Virus record (IMG/VR): IMGVR_UViG_3300006336_000012
Coordinates: 1 to 35,023 of that record
DNA: 35,023 nt
DNA from: a virus
Strand: one strand, 5' to 3'
Both the position numbers and the translations under genes were made by a program. Below the pieces are notes generated by a model that was not told the DNA's origin, searched no databases, and worked only from the letters and a program-made list of their open reading frames with translations. Shown here piece after piece: positions 1 through 5,821 of this stretch (the stretch's first letter is position 1; the number at the start of each line of letters is the position of its first letter).

Positions 1-240
1 AAGAACCATGCAGTTGCCCTTAGCCTTCGATACCTAAAACCTTTGGTCTGCGAACTTCTCACGAATCGTCATCACCGCTCTAGTGTATGCATTTCTGCAA
101 CAACTTGCACATAACATTCCTACCTCAGAGTCACGAGTGGGGGAGTTACCCCTAGTAGAGCAGTACACGAACTGTTACTATCTCTGAACCATTCCAACCA
201 TTGGGTTTAACCCCATCTTACTCAGAATGCTTAGGTTCTT
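1..240 (-). ncRNA. Candidate structured RNA at the window edge
   Basis: No convincing gene is present, but the stretch folds in nested fashion. Positions 1-7 (AAGAACC) pair with 234-240 (GGTTCTT). Positions 125-130 pair with 182-187 and enclose two hairpins, 140-143/149-152 and 161-164/171-174. A separate hairpin 88-91/96-99 has the loop GAAA when read on the minus strand. The strand is inferred from the fact that all neighbours are on the minus strand. The element could extend past the left edge of the window. It resembles no RNA family that I recognise. The pairings are seen in the sequence; the function is unknown. Confidence 0.42.
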
Positions 241-245
241 AATTT

Positions 246-332
246 TTATAAACTTAAAACAACAACTGATGCAAGGTAAAACATACCAAACAATAATACA
301 GCTGTTGCAATTTCTTCTAACCACATTTTCAT
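246..332 (-). CDS. Tiny single-pass membrane protein, 28 aa
   Basis: This short frame runs from ATG at 332 to TAA at 246. The product starts MKMWLEEIATAV and has a hydrophobic stretch from about residue 8 to the end, long enough for one membrane segment. It lies 7 nt after the stop of another small membrane frame, a typical phage arrangement. The ribosome-binding site is poor. No family was recognised. The frame is seen in the sequence; its being a gene is inferred. Confidence 0.4.
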   Translation of the reverse strand: MKMWLEEIATAVLLFGMFYLASVVVLSL

Positions 333-339
333 ATCTAAC

Positions 340-441
340 TTATATATAAAATATTGTATCAAATATCATTACAAACATTGGTAATAAAATCAATGCAAGA
401 AATAAAATATGATATGTTGTTCTTTCAATTCTCTCAATCAT
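340..441 (-). CDS. Tiny single-pass membrane protein, 33 aa
   Basis: This frame runs from ATG at 441 to TAA at 340. The product starts MIERIERTTYH and continues with about 20 hydrophobic residues, so it has a charged N-terminus followed by one membrane segment. It sits directly upstream of a second tiny membrane frame, and the pair could be co-translated. The ribosome-binding site is weak. The family was not recognised. The 129 bases from 442 to 570 show neither a gene nor a clear signal. Confidence 0.42.
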   Translation of the reverse strand: MIERIERTTYHILFLALILLPMFVMIFDTIFYI

Positions 442-570
442 AATGTAAATAATTTGCCTGTTTGAAGTACATACATTATATACCAATTCCATTTCTCGAA
501 AAAAGATATATAAGAATATGCTATAATCAATAAAATAATAACTCTTAAATTAAAAATGTTTAGTACCATA

Positions 571-873
571 TTAAAATAAACTCGTATACATTCCAGTATG
601 AGCAGTAAACTGATCTGTCAACATATCATTGTAAATATTATTATATTCTGTGACAGATTTTTTCTCACCCATTTTGGAAACTTTAGCAAATTCCATATCA
701 TAAGTATCCATTGAGTTCAATGTGATTTTCAAATAATTAGAATTTGAACTGTTTCGACCAATCTTCATTACAAGACCTTCAGCAAAGCCCATAAAGTTTT
801 TCGCGCCGGTCATCATACGGAATTTGTTTCCGCCTAGTTGTTTTAGAATTGTTTTTGCTACTGAATCACTCAT
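571..873 (-). CDS. Conserved phage hypothetical protein, 100 aa
   Basis: This is a small soluble protein with the early motif LGGNKF..MTGAKNF (about residues 13-27). That pattern recurs in small proteins of many tailed phages whose function is not known. The start ATG at 873 overlaps the stop of the upstream gene (ATGA), so the two are translationally coupled. There is no signal peptide, membrane segment or catalytic motif. The reading frame is well supported, but no function is proposed. Confidence 0.8.
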   Translation of the reverse strand: MSDSVAKTILKQLGGNKFRMMTGAKNFMGFAEGLVMKIGRNSSNSNYLKITLNSMDTYDMEFAKVSKMGEKKSVTEYNNIYNDMLTDQFTAHTGMYTSLF

Positions 874-1067
874 GAAATTATCTCGGCTAAAAGTGCATCA
901 TTTTCCATTTCAAGTCTTTCAATCCTTTCCTTTAGAAACTCTATGTGATATCGCTCAGCTGGATAGTTTTCATTCCAAGCAGTTTCTTCTGTATCATTTA
1001 CTGGATCAAAAATTGCTTCAGAATCTTCTCCAAAGTCTTCTTCTATTGCCCTTACATAATTGCTCAT
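870..1067 (-). CDS. Small acidic protein with C-terminal coiled coil, 65 aa
   Basis: The N-terminal half is acidic, with many Asp and Glu. Residues about 42-63 show a leucine/isoleucine heptad pattern (FLKERIERLEMENDALLAEI), which suggests a short coiled coil and probably dimerisation. It overlaps the genes on both sides by ATGA junctions, so three small genes form a tightly coupled set. The family was not recognised. Confidence 0.72.
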   Translation of the reverse strand: MSNYVRAIEEDFGEDSEAIFDPVNDTEETAWNENYPAERYHIEFLKERIERLEMENDALLAEIIS

Positions 1068-1225
1068 ATTGCTCCTAAATCACTAAGGTAATTTTCTAAT
1101 ACATGATAATCACTTATCTCTTCTTCAGAAGAATCATCATCAATATCTACACCGGCTCCATGAGCCTCAAAATAAGAACCAACTAGTTCTTCTAAACTTC
1201 TATTTAAACTTAAATCAATTTCCAT
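1064..1225 (-). CDS. Small acidic hypothetical protein, 53 aa
   Basis: The frame runs from ATG at 1225 to TGA at 1064. The product starts MEIDLSLNRSLEELV and ends in a very acidic region (IDDDSSEEE). A purine-rich GAGAAAGAGAG sequence stands before the ATG and is a good ribosome-binding site. The stop overlaps the next ATG (ATGA). This is the first gene after the promoter at 1263-1291, so it heads a three-gene early cassette. Function unknown. Confidence 0.68.
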   Translation of the reverse strand: MEIDLSLNRSLEELVGSYFEAHGAGVDIDDDSSEEEISDYHVLENYLSDLGAI

Positions 1226-1262
1226 AATTTTCTCTCTTTCTCAATTATTAACTTACAGGTAT

Positions 1263-1291
1263 ATTATATCAGGTTCCAGGCACAATGTCAA
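1263..1291 (-). promoter_or_regulatory. Sigma70-type promoter, extended -10
   Basis: On the minus strand, TTGACA (1291-1286) and TATAAT (1268-1263) are separated by exactly 17 bp, with TGA directly before the -10. Both hexamers match the bacterial consensus. It points at the three-gene cassette ending at 571 and lies just downstream of tRNA-Val. Confidence 0.88.
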
Positions 1292-1310
1292 GTTTTATTC
1301 AGGCTTTTTT

Positions 1311-1386
1311 TGGTAGGCGATGCTGGAATCGAACCAGCGACAATCTGCGTGTAAAACAGGCGCTCTCCCTACTGAGCTAATCGCCT
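1311..1386 (-). tRNA. tRNA-Val (anticodon UAC)
   Basis: The 76-nt cloverleaf includes an encoded CCA end. The acceptor stem AGGCGAT/ATCGCCT pairs perfectly. The D stem is GCTC/GAGC, the T arm is GCTGG-TTCGAAT-CCAGC, and the seven-base anticodon loop TTTACAC reads UAC. The anticodon stem has one C-A mismatch at its outer pair and one G-U pair. It lies between the small gene at 1400-1612 and the promoter at 1263-1291, so it must be cut from a longer transcript. Confidence 0.93.
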
Positions 1387-1399
1387 ATTAAACTATCTC

Positions 1400-1612
1400 T
1401 TATGAATATTTCGCAACAATTGCTGCGAGATCTTCTTTAGATAGTGAATCCTTAATGGAAACACATTTACCATTTTCCTTCTTCATCGCCGCAGGGGTCA
1501 TCTTCGCCCATGCTGCTTTTGAAGAACCAAGTCCCTTATTATTTGAATAAGAGGTAATGAACATTGGATCACATTTTTCGTGATTCGTAGAACGGATATT
1601 TGAACCTGCCAT
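1400..1612 (-). CDS. Small hypothetical protein, 70 aa
   Basis: This is a basic protein that starts MAGSNIRSTNHEK and ends in a predicted helix (SKEDLAAIVAKYS). The purine-rich AGAGAAAAAA sequence before ATG 1612 serves as ribosome-binding site. It is the first gene after the promoter at 1663-1691 and is followed by tRNA-Val. No domain was recognised. Confidence 0.75.
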   Translation of the reverse strand: MAGSNIRSTNHEKCDPMFITSYSNNKGLGSSKAAWAKMTPAAMKKENGKCVSIKDSLSKEDLAAIVAKYS

Positions 1613-1662
1613 ATTTTTTCTCTATTAAAGGTTTCTCATTTACTCATTTAACTTACACTTAT

Positions 1663-1691
1663 ATTATATCAGGTTTCAGGCACAAAGTCAA
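1663..1691 (-). promoter_or_regulatory. Sigma70-type promoter, extended -10
   Basis: On the minus strand, TTGACT (1691-1686) and TATAAT (1668-1663) are 17 bp apart with TGA before the -10. It drives the 70-aa gene and probably the tRNA-Val precursor. The flanks, including downstream AAGTGTAAGTT, are almost identical to the copies at 2989 and 5305, so this is a repeated element and not a chance match. Confidence 0.88.
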
Positions 1692-1709
1692 GTTTTATTC
1701 AGGCTTTTT

Positions 1710-1883
1710 TTAGCCCGCCTCAGTTATTGTATGTATGTAGTCTACTATGGCATCACCTAAAGCTGACACCAAATTCGCTGCACCTTCAACACCAGCTTCA
1801 ACATTGTCTGGAAAATAATATCCCAACACAATACCAAATCCTATAAAAAGGACAGGAGTAAATACCTCTCTAAAAATAAACAT
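1710..1883 (-). CDS. Small membrane protein, 57 aa
   Basis: The frame runs from ATG at 1883 to TAA at 1710. The product starts MFIFREVFTPVLFIGFGIV. Residues about 7-23 form one membrane segment, followed by an amphipathic region rich in Ala, Val and Gly. AGAGAGAAGAT before the ATG is a good ribosome-binding site. It follows the oxygenase gene at 1915-2376 and ends just before a promoter. The family was not recognised. Confidence 0.7.
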   Translation of the reverse strand: MFIFREVFTPVLFIGFGIVLGYYFPDNVEAGVEGAANLVSALGDAIVDYIHTITEAG

Positions 1884-1914
1884 ATCTTCTCTCTTTAAAA
1901 TTAATGGAAGAACG

Positions 1915-2376
1915 TTAGTCCATCCAAGTTATTAAAACACGTCTGGTTCCCTCAACAACTTTAGCAACCCCGTGTTTCACGGTCTGATCATAAAAATAAG
2001 TTTCACCAACCTGCAAGTCTATGCGGGAAGTCGAAACATTATCTGATATAAGAAGTTCTCCACCTCTCAAATCCTTACTCTTATTTAATATTGTAACGGT
2101 GGTTAACTTTGATCTGTGATCATGATGTAATTCAGCAAAGGAACCTTTACCATATTCCAGCATGTAACAAGTGTCCAATTTATAGAATGGAGAAACTTGC
2201 TCAATATATTTTATTTTATCAAAAAATTCTTTGTGTGTGGAATACGGATGTAGTCTGCGAACATTGTGTAGTTTATGATATTTTTCGTCAAACAATAATC
2301 TATCCGTATCACAATGCTCTAGCCAATACTTATTAAAGTATTCTATAACATCGTCTTCAAACAGGCAGGTTTTCAC
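1915..2376 (-). CDS. 2OG-Fe(II) oxygenase, prolyl 4-hydroxylase-like
   Basis: This is a compact 153-aa double-stranded beta-helix oxygenase that would use O2 and 2-oxoglutarate to hydroxylate an unknown substrate. The iron ligands are H84-x-D86 in ELHHDH and the distal H135 in KHGVAKV. R146 is placed to bind 2-oxoglutarate. GGELLI (about 105-110) is the strand that usually follows the first ligands. Phage P4H-like proteins are often this short. The start overlaps the upstream gene by 20 nt. Family assignment is firm; the substrate is unknown. Confidence 0.86.
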   Translation of the reverse strand: MKTCLFEDDVIEYFNKYWLEHCDTDRLLFDEKYHKLHNVRRLHPYSTHKEFFDKIKYIEQVSPFYKLDTCYMLEYGKGSFAELHHDHRSKLTTVTILNKSKDLRGGELLISDNVSTSRIDLQVGETYFYDQTVKHGVAKVVEGTRRVLITWMD

Positions 2377-2605
2377 TATTCTTAATTATCTCTTCTGATG
2401 AAATCTCATAACCAAAAAAGTGTTTATCAATTTCAACAATGACATCATCAGCTTTACATTTTCTCAAAAAAGAATCTGAAACTAATAATTTGGTTTCTTT
2501 CATCGCCCACAATCTTGCGGCTTCTAATGTCTCAAAAATATCTGATGAAAGGAATTCACCTTCCTTAGATAATTTCGCAATGTAATATGTTTCGTTCTCA
2601 CTCAT
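2357..2605 (-). CDS. Hypothetical protein, 82 aa
   Basis: The product starts MSENETYYIAKLSKEG. An in-frame ATG exists at 2620, but ATG 2605 is preferred: AGGG stands 9 nt before it and it overlaps the stop of the preceding gene by 8 nt. The N-terminus resembles small phage proteins with a beta-beta-alpha start (YYIAKL, then FETLEAARLWAM). No catalytic motif is visible. It overlaps the oxygenase downstream and is probably co-translated with it. Confidence 0.74.
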   Translation of the reverse strand: MSENETYYIAKLSKEGEFLSSDIFETLEAARLWAMKETKLLVSDSFLRKCKADDVIVEIDKHFFGYEISSEEIIKNSENLPV

Positions 2606-2771
2606 AACAATATCCCTCATCTATTAAATTTTTAGCGGTTCTCCCAAACCATCCTTGTAATGACCATACAATACCTGTATTAATAAGGTGTTGCCATGCC
2701 CTAATAAATTCTTCTTCTGAAGATGCTTCCTCTGCACCTTCTGCAATCATCACTGCTTCAAAATTTTCCAT
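2598..2771 (-). CDS. Conserved small phage protein (AWQ..LQGWFGRTA type), 57 aa
   Basis: The frame runs from ATG at 2771 to TGA at 2598. The core AWQHLINTGIVWSLQGWFGR (about residues 25-44) is a pattern I know from small proteins encoded by many tailed phages, where its role is unknown. AAGAGAT before the ATG is a suitable ribosome-binding site and lies just after the stop of the 50-aa gene. Family recognition is from memory of the motif. Confidence 0.78.
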   Translation of the reverse strand: MENFEAVMIAEGAEEASSEEEFIRAWQHLINTGIVWSLQGWFGRTAKNLIDEGYCYE

Positions 2772-2776
2772 ATCTC

Positions 2777-2929
2777 TTATACTAAATCAATATGTTCGGT
2801 GATGACAATTCGACCACCAGTTTTCCAATGTCTGATATGGCCCGCAATGTCATCTTCATAGGAAAGGACAATCTCAGCCCATCCCATTGTTCCATCTGAA
2901 CATTCATAAAAAGTTCTCAATCTACACAT
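2777..2929 (-). CDS. Small hypothetical protein, 50 aa
   Basis: The frame runs from ATG at 2929 to TAA at 2777. The product starts MCRLRTFYECSDGTMGW. It looks like a small beta-rich protein with two Cys residues near the N-terminus. AAGAGAGAAAATATT before the ATG is the usual ribosome-binding site of this region. It is the first gene after the promoter at 2989-3017 and stands 5 nt before the 57-aa gene. Confidence 0.7.
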   Translation of the reverse strand: MCRLRTFYECSDGTMGWAEIVLSYEDDIAGHIRHWKTGGRIVITEHIDLV

Positions 2930-2988
2930 AATATTTTCTCTCTTATTTAATTAAAGGACAATTCCTCACTTATTTAACTTACACTTAT

Positions 2989-3017
2989 ATTATATCAGGA
3001 TCCAGGCACAATGTCAA
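2989..3017 (-). promoter_or_regulatory. Sigma70-type promoter, extended -10
   Basis: TTGACA (3017-3012) and TATAAT (2994-2989) stand 17 bp apart on the minus strand with TGA before the -10. It drives the genes from 2929 down to the oxygenase at 1915. The -35 lies immediately after the stop codon of the 70-aa gene at 3019. Confidence 0.9.
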
Positions 3018-3018
3018 G

Positions 3019-3231
3019 TTATTTCTTCATTATTTTATCATAAGGATTAGCAAGTATTCCACCTTCCCACGATTCGATAGCGGCACCTGCTTCTGAGAGA
3101 GTGCGGTGAAACTCTCCACCCATCTCGACACCATCCTCATATCTTCTTACCATATATTCTCCTGAAGTTGGAGAACCAAATATAGTTTCACCTTCATTTA
3201 AAATTTCAATGGTTGCTATTTTCTTACTCAT
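3019..3231 (-). CDS. Small hypothetical protein, 70 aa
   Basis: The product starts MSKKIATIEILNEGE and looks like a small beta-rich protein (YMVRRYEDGVEMGGEFHRT, then helix LSEAGAAIESW). This resembles the short proteins in phages that resemble a beta-beta-alpha fold, but no family is claimed. It overlaps the upstream gene by ATGA. Confidence 0.75.
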   Translation of the reverse strand: MSKKIATIEILNEGETIFGSPTSGEYMVRRYEDGVEMGGEFHRTLSEAGAAIESWEGGILANPYDKIMKK

Positions 3232-3458
3232 TTTATTTCACCTTTCAATTTTTCAATATAGACGCAGGCATCCATAAGTTCTTCCTGAAAATGTTGGAGC
3301 CATTCTAGTGTGCTTAAATCCCCCCTCTCAGTAGTTACGCCGTATTTTATATAACCTTTCATTTCTCTAAACTCAAGTTGCTCTATTACACTCACAACAT
3401 TCTTATCCCTTTTGGGATTAGCGGAAAGTCCACTAACTATTATCTTATCTTTACTCAT
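3228..3458 (-). CDS. Small helical phage protein (WLQHxQEELMDA motif), 76 aa
   Basis: The C-terminal half carries YGVTTERGDLSTLEWLQHFQ followed by EELMDACVYIEKL, a motif common in small phage proteins. The EELMDA helix recalls one half of a MazG-type metal site, but the paired EExxE helix is absent, so pyrophosphatase activity cannot be claimed. ATG 3458 (MSKDK) is preferred over ATG 3476 because AGGAAAAG lies ahead of it. It is coupled to the next gene by ATGA. Confidence 0.78.
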   Translation of the reverse strand: MSKDKIIVSGLSANPKRDKNVVSVIEQLEFREMKGYIKYGVTTERGDLSTLEWLQHFQEELMDACVYIEKLKGEIK

Positions 3459-3501
3459 GCGTTCTTTTCCTGGCAAAAATTAAAAAAAAATTTTCATTCT
3501 C

Positions 3502-3696
3502 TCAATGGTTATGGTTTTTTAGAAAAACATCAACCGAGTCAATCCAATTATTCTTAGCACTCTCAGCACACTTATTAGAACATGCCCAAGCTAATTCCTT
3601 AGACAAGTTCCAAAACTTTCCAATATCTATTTTACATTCAGACCGGACAAATACTTTCTTACATCCGGAACAAATTCTCGAAGACGGGTAAGACAT
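3502..3696 (-). CDS. Small putative zinc-binding protein, 64 aa
   Basis: The product starts MSYPSSRICSGCKKVFV. Cys pairs at CSGC (about residues 9-12) and CSNKC (about 39-43) could form a zinc ribbon or treble-clef finger. The start at 3696 shares one base with the stop of the upstream gene (TAATG), which favours it over the in-frame ATG at 3714. The function is unknown, with nucleic-acid or protein binding as possibilities. Confidence 0.72.
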   Translation of the reverse strand: MSYPSSRICSGCKKVFVRSECKIDIGKFWNLSKELAWACSNKCAESAKNNWIDSVDVFLKNHNH

Positions 3697-4124
3697 TATC
3701 CAATCCCCGTCCAACGAACATTACCTTCGAAAGTATCCTTACGGAAAACATTCCCGCGACTAAAATTTCTGGCGGGGGCTTTCCAACCAGCCGGTTTCAA
3801 CATATCCCCGCGACTAAACTTACGGTCTCCGTCTTCCTTAACAATGAAACCTTTGACACTCTCTTGAGTACCGCCACCGTTGCTTCCAATCAGTTTGTAA
3901 TACTTGCGCCCTTCTTCTACTCTCAGGCCACTACAGTAATTGTGTATCATTTCATTCTTGACATCCATATTTTCTGAATGTGCATTAGGTTTGTAATTAC
4001 TACTCCAGTTGCTCCACTCTACATAGTTCTCTCGCATGAAATCTAATACGCTCTCTATCGCATCTTCTATATCCACTGCTTTACCATCTATGAAATTTTC
4101 TTTTGTAATTATTTCGCTTCTCAT
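3696..4124 (-). CDS. Conserved phage hypothetical protein, 142 aa
   Basis: The C-terminal half has a pattern seen in many phage proteins of unknown function: YYKLIGS, then GFIVKEDGDRKFSRGDMLKP, then PARNFSRGNVF and RWTG. Two short K/R-F-S-R-G-D/N repeats (KFSRGD and NFSRGN) suggest a small beta-barrel binding domain. AAAGAGAGAG before ATG 4124 is a strong ribosome-binding site. It heads the operon behind the promoter at 4186-4214. Confidence 0.8.
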   Translation of the reverse strand: MRSEIITKENFIDGKAVDIEDAIESVLDFMRENYVEWSNWSSNYKPNAHSENMDVKNEMIHNYCSGLRVEEGRKYYKLIGSNGGGTQESVKGFIVKEDGDRKFSRGDMLKPAGWKAPARNFSRGNVFRKDTFEGNVRWTGIG

Positions 4125-4185
4125 CTAAACTCTCTCTTTGTTAATCACTTATTATTCACATCCGCTGAATTGAGAATGTACTCCT

Positions 4186-4214
4186 ATTATACCATAGTCC
4201 TGCGGACATGTCAA
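4186..4214 (-). promoter_or_regulatory. Sigma70-type promoter, extended -10
   Basis: TTGACA (4214-4209) and TATAAT (4191-4186) are spaced by 17 bp on the minus strand, with TGG before the -10. The spacer and downstream sequence differ from the near-identical group at 1663, 2989 and 5305, but the spacing is kept. It drives the genes from 4124 to 3019. Confidence 0.88.
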
Positions 4215-4229
4215 GTTTTATTTTAAGAA

Positions 4230-4260
4230 GGGCGTGCCGCTGGAACGACACTCCAGGCCC
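4230..4260 (-). other. GC-rich hairpin between gene end and promoter
   Basis: Minus-strand GGGC-CTGGA and TCCAG..GCCC pair around a 7-nt loop, with a six-base bulge on one side (4234-4239). The hairpin follows the stop of the coiled-coil gene at 4284 and precedes the promoter. Only a short broken T-run follows (TTCTT), so it may be a weak terminator or a 3'-end stabiliser. Confidence 0.35.
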
Positions 4261-4283
4261 CTCTCAAATAATCGGTCTTCTCT

Positions 4284-4544
4284 TTAAAGCATATCTTGTT
4301 TCCAGTTGTAATCATATGTTTCATTATTCATTGGTATGTCTGGCAGAATTTTTTCTTTGGAGACTGTGATAACTTCTTTCTCCCAAAACTCTAATTCTTT
4401 CATGAGTTCATTGTTTGCTCCTATTAGATATTCAATCCGCTTTTCATATTTGGATTCTATCTCTTCTTTTATCTGTGCTCTTAATCCTTTTTCGTAGACA
4501 AGTGCTGCTAGACGTTTTGTTCTGTGTTGGTTAACCTTATTCAT
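4284..4544 (-). CDS. Coiled-coil protein, 86 aa
   Basis: Residues about 8-65 are strongly helical and charged (EKGLRAQIKEEIESKYEKRI, then YLIGANNELMKELEFWEKEV), suggesting a long coiled coil. It starts 30 nt downstream of the GNRA-capped stem at 4574-4632 and is the only gene right after the 1.3-kb non-coding region. The ribosome-binding site is weak (AAAAGAAT). The function is not known. Confidence 0.72.
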   Translation of the reverse strand: MNKVNQHRTKRLAALVYEKGLRAQIKEEIESKYEKRIEYLIGANNELMKELEFWEKEVITVSKEKILPDIPMNNETYDYNWKQDML

Positions 4545-4559
4545 ATTCTTTTTATTTTC

Positions 4560-5298
4560 TAATTAATGTTTGGATGCTGGTTACTGCTCTTGCGAGCACC
4601 CACTCTACTTTTAACCCAACCCTCACCAGCATATATGCTCAGGAAATTTTTTATTTATTAAAGAGTCGCGACATGCTCAGGATTTTTCATATACATCCCC
4701 CCCGGGGTCCCCCTCGCTATCTCTACCAGGCCCCCCGGCCCGTCGGTCGGCGACACACATAGTTCAGCGTGCGGAAAGCCCCAGCGTGAAGTGCACCTGT
4801 GACTTTTTTTAATCAAATTTTCATAGATCTTGTATGGGGGTCGACGGGGTGACGTACTCTAGCGACACACCTTCCCTCACCCGTGTCTGAGAGGCTTGTT
4901 CCCTCTCTCTGATCCCTGATACTCATCTCAATCGCCGTGACATCAGCCGTCTACGTCCCGTTACTCCGTGTCTTACTCATGTCCCTTAGTCGAACATGAA
5001 CCACGTGGGTACTCCGTAGGTCACTAGCGGGGGTGATCCAGAGAATCTAATCTCCCCTATTTTATACGGTCAACTCTACCTTAAATATCTTACCTTTTTG
5101 CCTCTCTAACTTTCAGGGGTTAATTTAAATTTTAATCTTATCTCTTGAGGAGCTTCTACTCCCGGCGCTCCCCCATCCGGGCCGACCTATTTGCATTAGT
5201 GCCGATTTAATTTGTTGACCCAACATGTTCGCCGAGTCTCCTCAGTAGGAGCCGGGTCGTTCCCATTCAAAAGGGATTCATTCATTTATTTAACTTAC
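4560..5298 (-). ncRNA. Candidate large structured non-coding RNA, about 0.75 kb
   Basis: The stretch has no convincing gene, is much richer in G and C than the flanking genes, and starts at the predicted initiation point of the promoter at 5305-5333. Helices seen include 5217-5221/5254-5258 around hairpin 5238-5242/5247-5251, 5161-5165/5177-5181, 4937-4941/5020-5024 beside 4951-4955/5015-5019 around 4978-4982/4994-4998, 4889-4894/4902-4907, and 4864-4868/4883-4887. The 3' part holds an 8-bp stem (4574-4581/4625-4632) with an inner GCAA-capped hairpin. A 10-bp direct repeat (TCCTGAGCAT) occurs at 4635-4644 and 4673-4682. Length and setting recall the ornate large phage RNAs such as GOLLD. I cannot align it to any family, so that link is only an analogy. 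Confidence 0.55.
4574..4632 (-). ncRNA. GNRA-capped stem element before the coiled-coil gene
   Basis: Minus-strand ATGCTGGT (4632-4625) pairs with ACCAGCAT (4581-4574) over 8 bp. Inside, GCTC-GCAA-GAGC (4597-4586) forms a hairpin with a GNRA tetraloop. The element ends about 30 nt before ATG 4544. It could be the 3' domain of the large RNA or a leader that controls the coiled-coil gene. Confidence 0.55.
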
Positions 5299-5304
5299 AC
5301 TTAT

Positions 5305-5333
5305 ATTATATCAGGACTGTGCGGAAATGTCAA
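5305..5333 (-). promoter_or_regulatory. Sigma70-type promoter for the large RNA region
   Basis: TTGACA (5333-5328) and TATAAT (5310-5305) are 17 bp apart on the minus strand, with TGA before the -10. Transcription would begin near 5298 and read straight into the 0.75-kb non-coding region. The downstream AAGTGTAAGTTAAATAA is shared with the copies at 1663 and 2989. Confidence 0.9.
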
Positions 5334-5422
5334 GTTTATTCGTGCTCGCATCAATCTTTTTTTTGTCTCCAGATATTATCAGATCAATTAAGTCATGTCT
5401 GATTTATCGGATCACACTGTAT

Positions 5423-5451
5423 ATTGTATCATCATAACGGGTCAATGTCAA
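5423..5451 (-). promoter_or_regulatory. Second, tandem sigma70-type promoter
   Basis: TTGACA (5451-5446) and TACAAT (5428-5423) are 17 bp apart on the minus strand with TGA before the -10. It stands 118 bp upstream of the promoter at 5305 and points the same way, so the non-coding region is served by two promoters. Confidence 0.8.
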
Positions 5452-5821
5452 GTCTTTTCTTTCGAGTGGGCGTTTTTTTCGAAACATTCAATGTGACGTT
5501 CTTATGTCACCCAGATTGCATGCGAGGAATGGCAGACAGAGTTCTCAGATTGCTCTATATGCTTTCTTTTTTCGTCGTTTGATATTTGGTACGGGCAGCC
5601 CGGTGTAGGCAGCCCATCGTCGGGGGGTATTTGGGAGCTTGGATTGTTTTGCTGGATTTTTCGCGGCGCTCGCGGGCGCTCCACTTACTTCTGTGGTCTA
5701 TTATCTGATACTGAATGAGTAATAAATTGACTTTACGTGGGGAGAAACGCCATGTATCATTAGGAAACGTGTATCATTAGGGAACATGTGTCATTAAGAA
5801 ACACTTTTTTCGCTCTCTGTT
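5452..5821 (-). other. GC-rich stretch without a convincing gene
   Basis: No frame here shows phage-like coding. It contains a hairpin formed by GGGCTGCC and GGGCTGCCC (about 5594-5616, with a U-U mismatch), a weak GTGAC/GTCAC hairpin (about 5493-5510), clustered GCGCC repeats near 5664-5682, and three 17-bp repeats at 5754-5804. It may be the 3' end of the transcript from 5822-7643, or part of a regulatory region for the promoters below it. Confidence 0.4.
5754..5804. repeat. Three 17-bp imperfect direct repeats
   Basis: Three head-to-tail 17-bp units lie at 5754-5770, 5771-5787 and 5788-5804, each of the form GTATCATTAGGAAACGT with two to five changes. They abut the end of the gene at 5822 and are followed by CTTTTTTCGC. 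Spaced by about one and a half helical turns, they look like binding sites for a DNA-binding protein (iteron or operator), though a small satellite is possible. Confidence 0.7.

Noticed and set aside
40-179. A 44-codon minus-strand frame with GTG start and several Cys residues.
   Set aside because: It has no ribosome-binding site, lies wholly inside the nested RNA fold and is bounded by two stops directly upstream.
4574-4762. A 62-codon plus-strand frame.
   Set aside because: It runs against the direction of every other gene, has no ribosome-binding site and covers the GNRA-capped stem; its Pro/Arg-rich end reflects GC-rich structured DNA.
4814-4927. A 37-codon minus-strand frame inside the large RNA candidate (starts MSIRDQREGTSL).
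   Set aside because: It lacks a proper ribosome-binding site, and its sequence forms two stable hairpins. Kept as a possibility only if the RNA is refuted.
4560-5298. A group I or group II intron.
   Set aside because: I could not find the group I core pairings or the group II domain V hairpin, there is no homing endonuclease frame, and no split gene flanks the region.
5502-5684. A 60-codon minus-strand frame with GTG start in the GC-rich stretch.
   Set aside because: The product is rich in Pro, Gln and Ser with no fold pattern, and the base composition is unlike the neighbouring genes.
5280-5821. A CRISPR array, suggested by the short repeats.
   Set aside because: The units are contiguous 17-mers without spacers and occur only three times.
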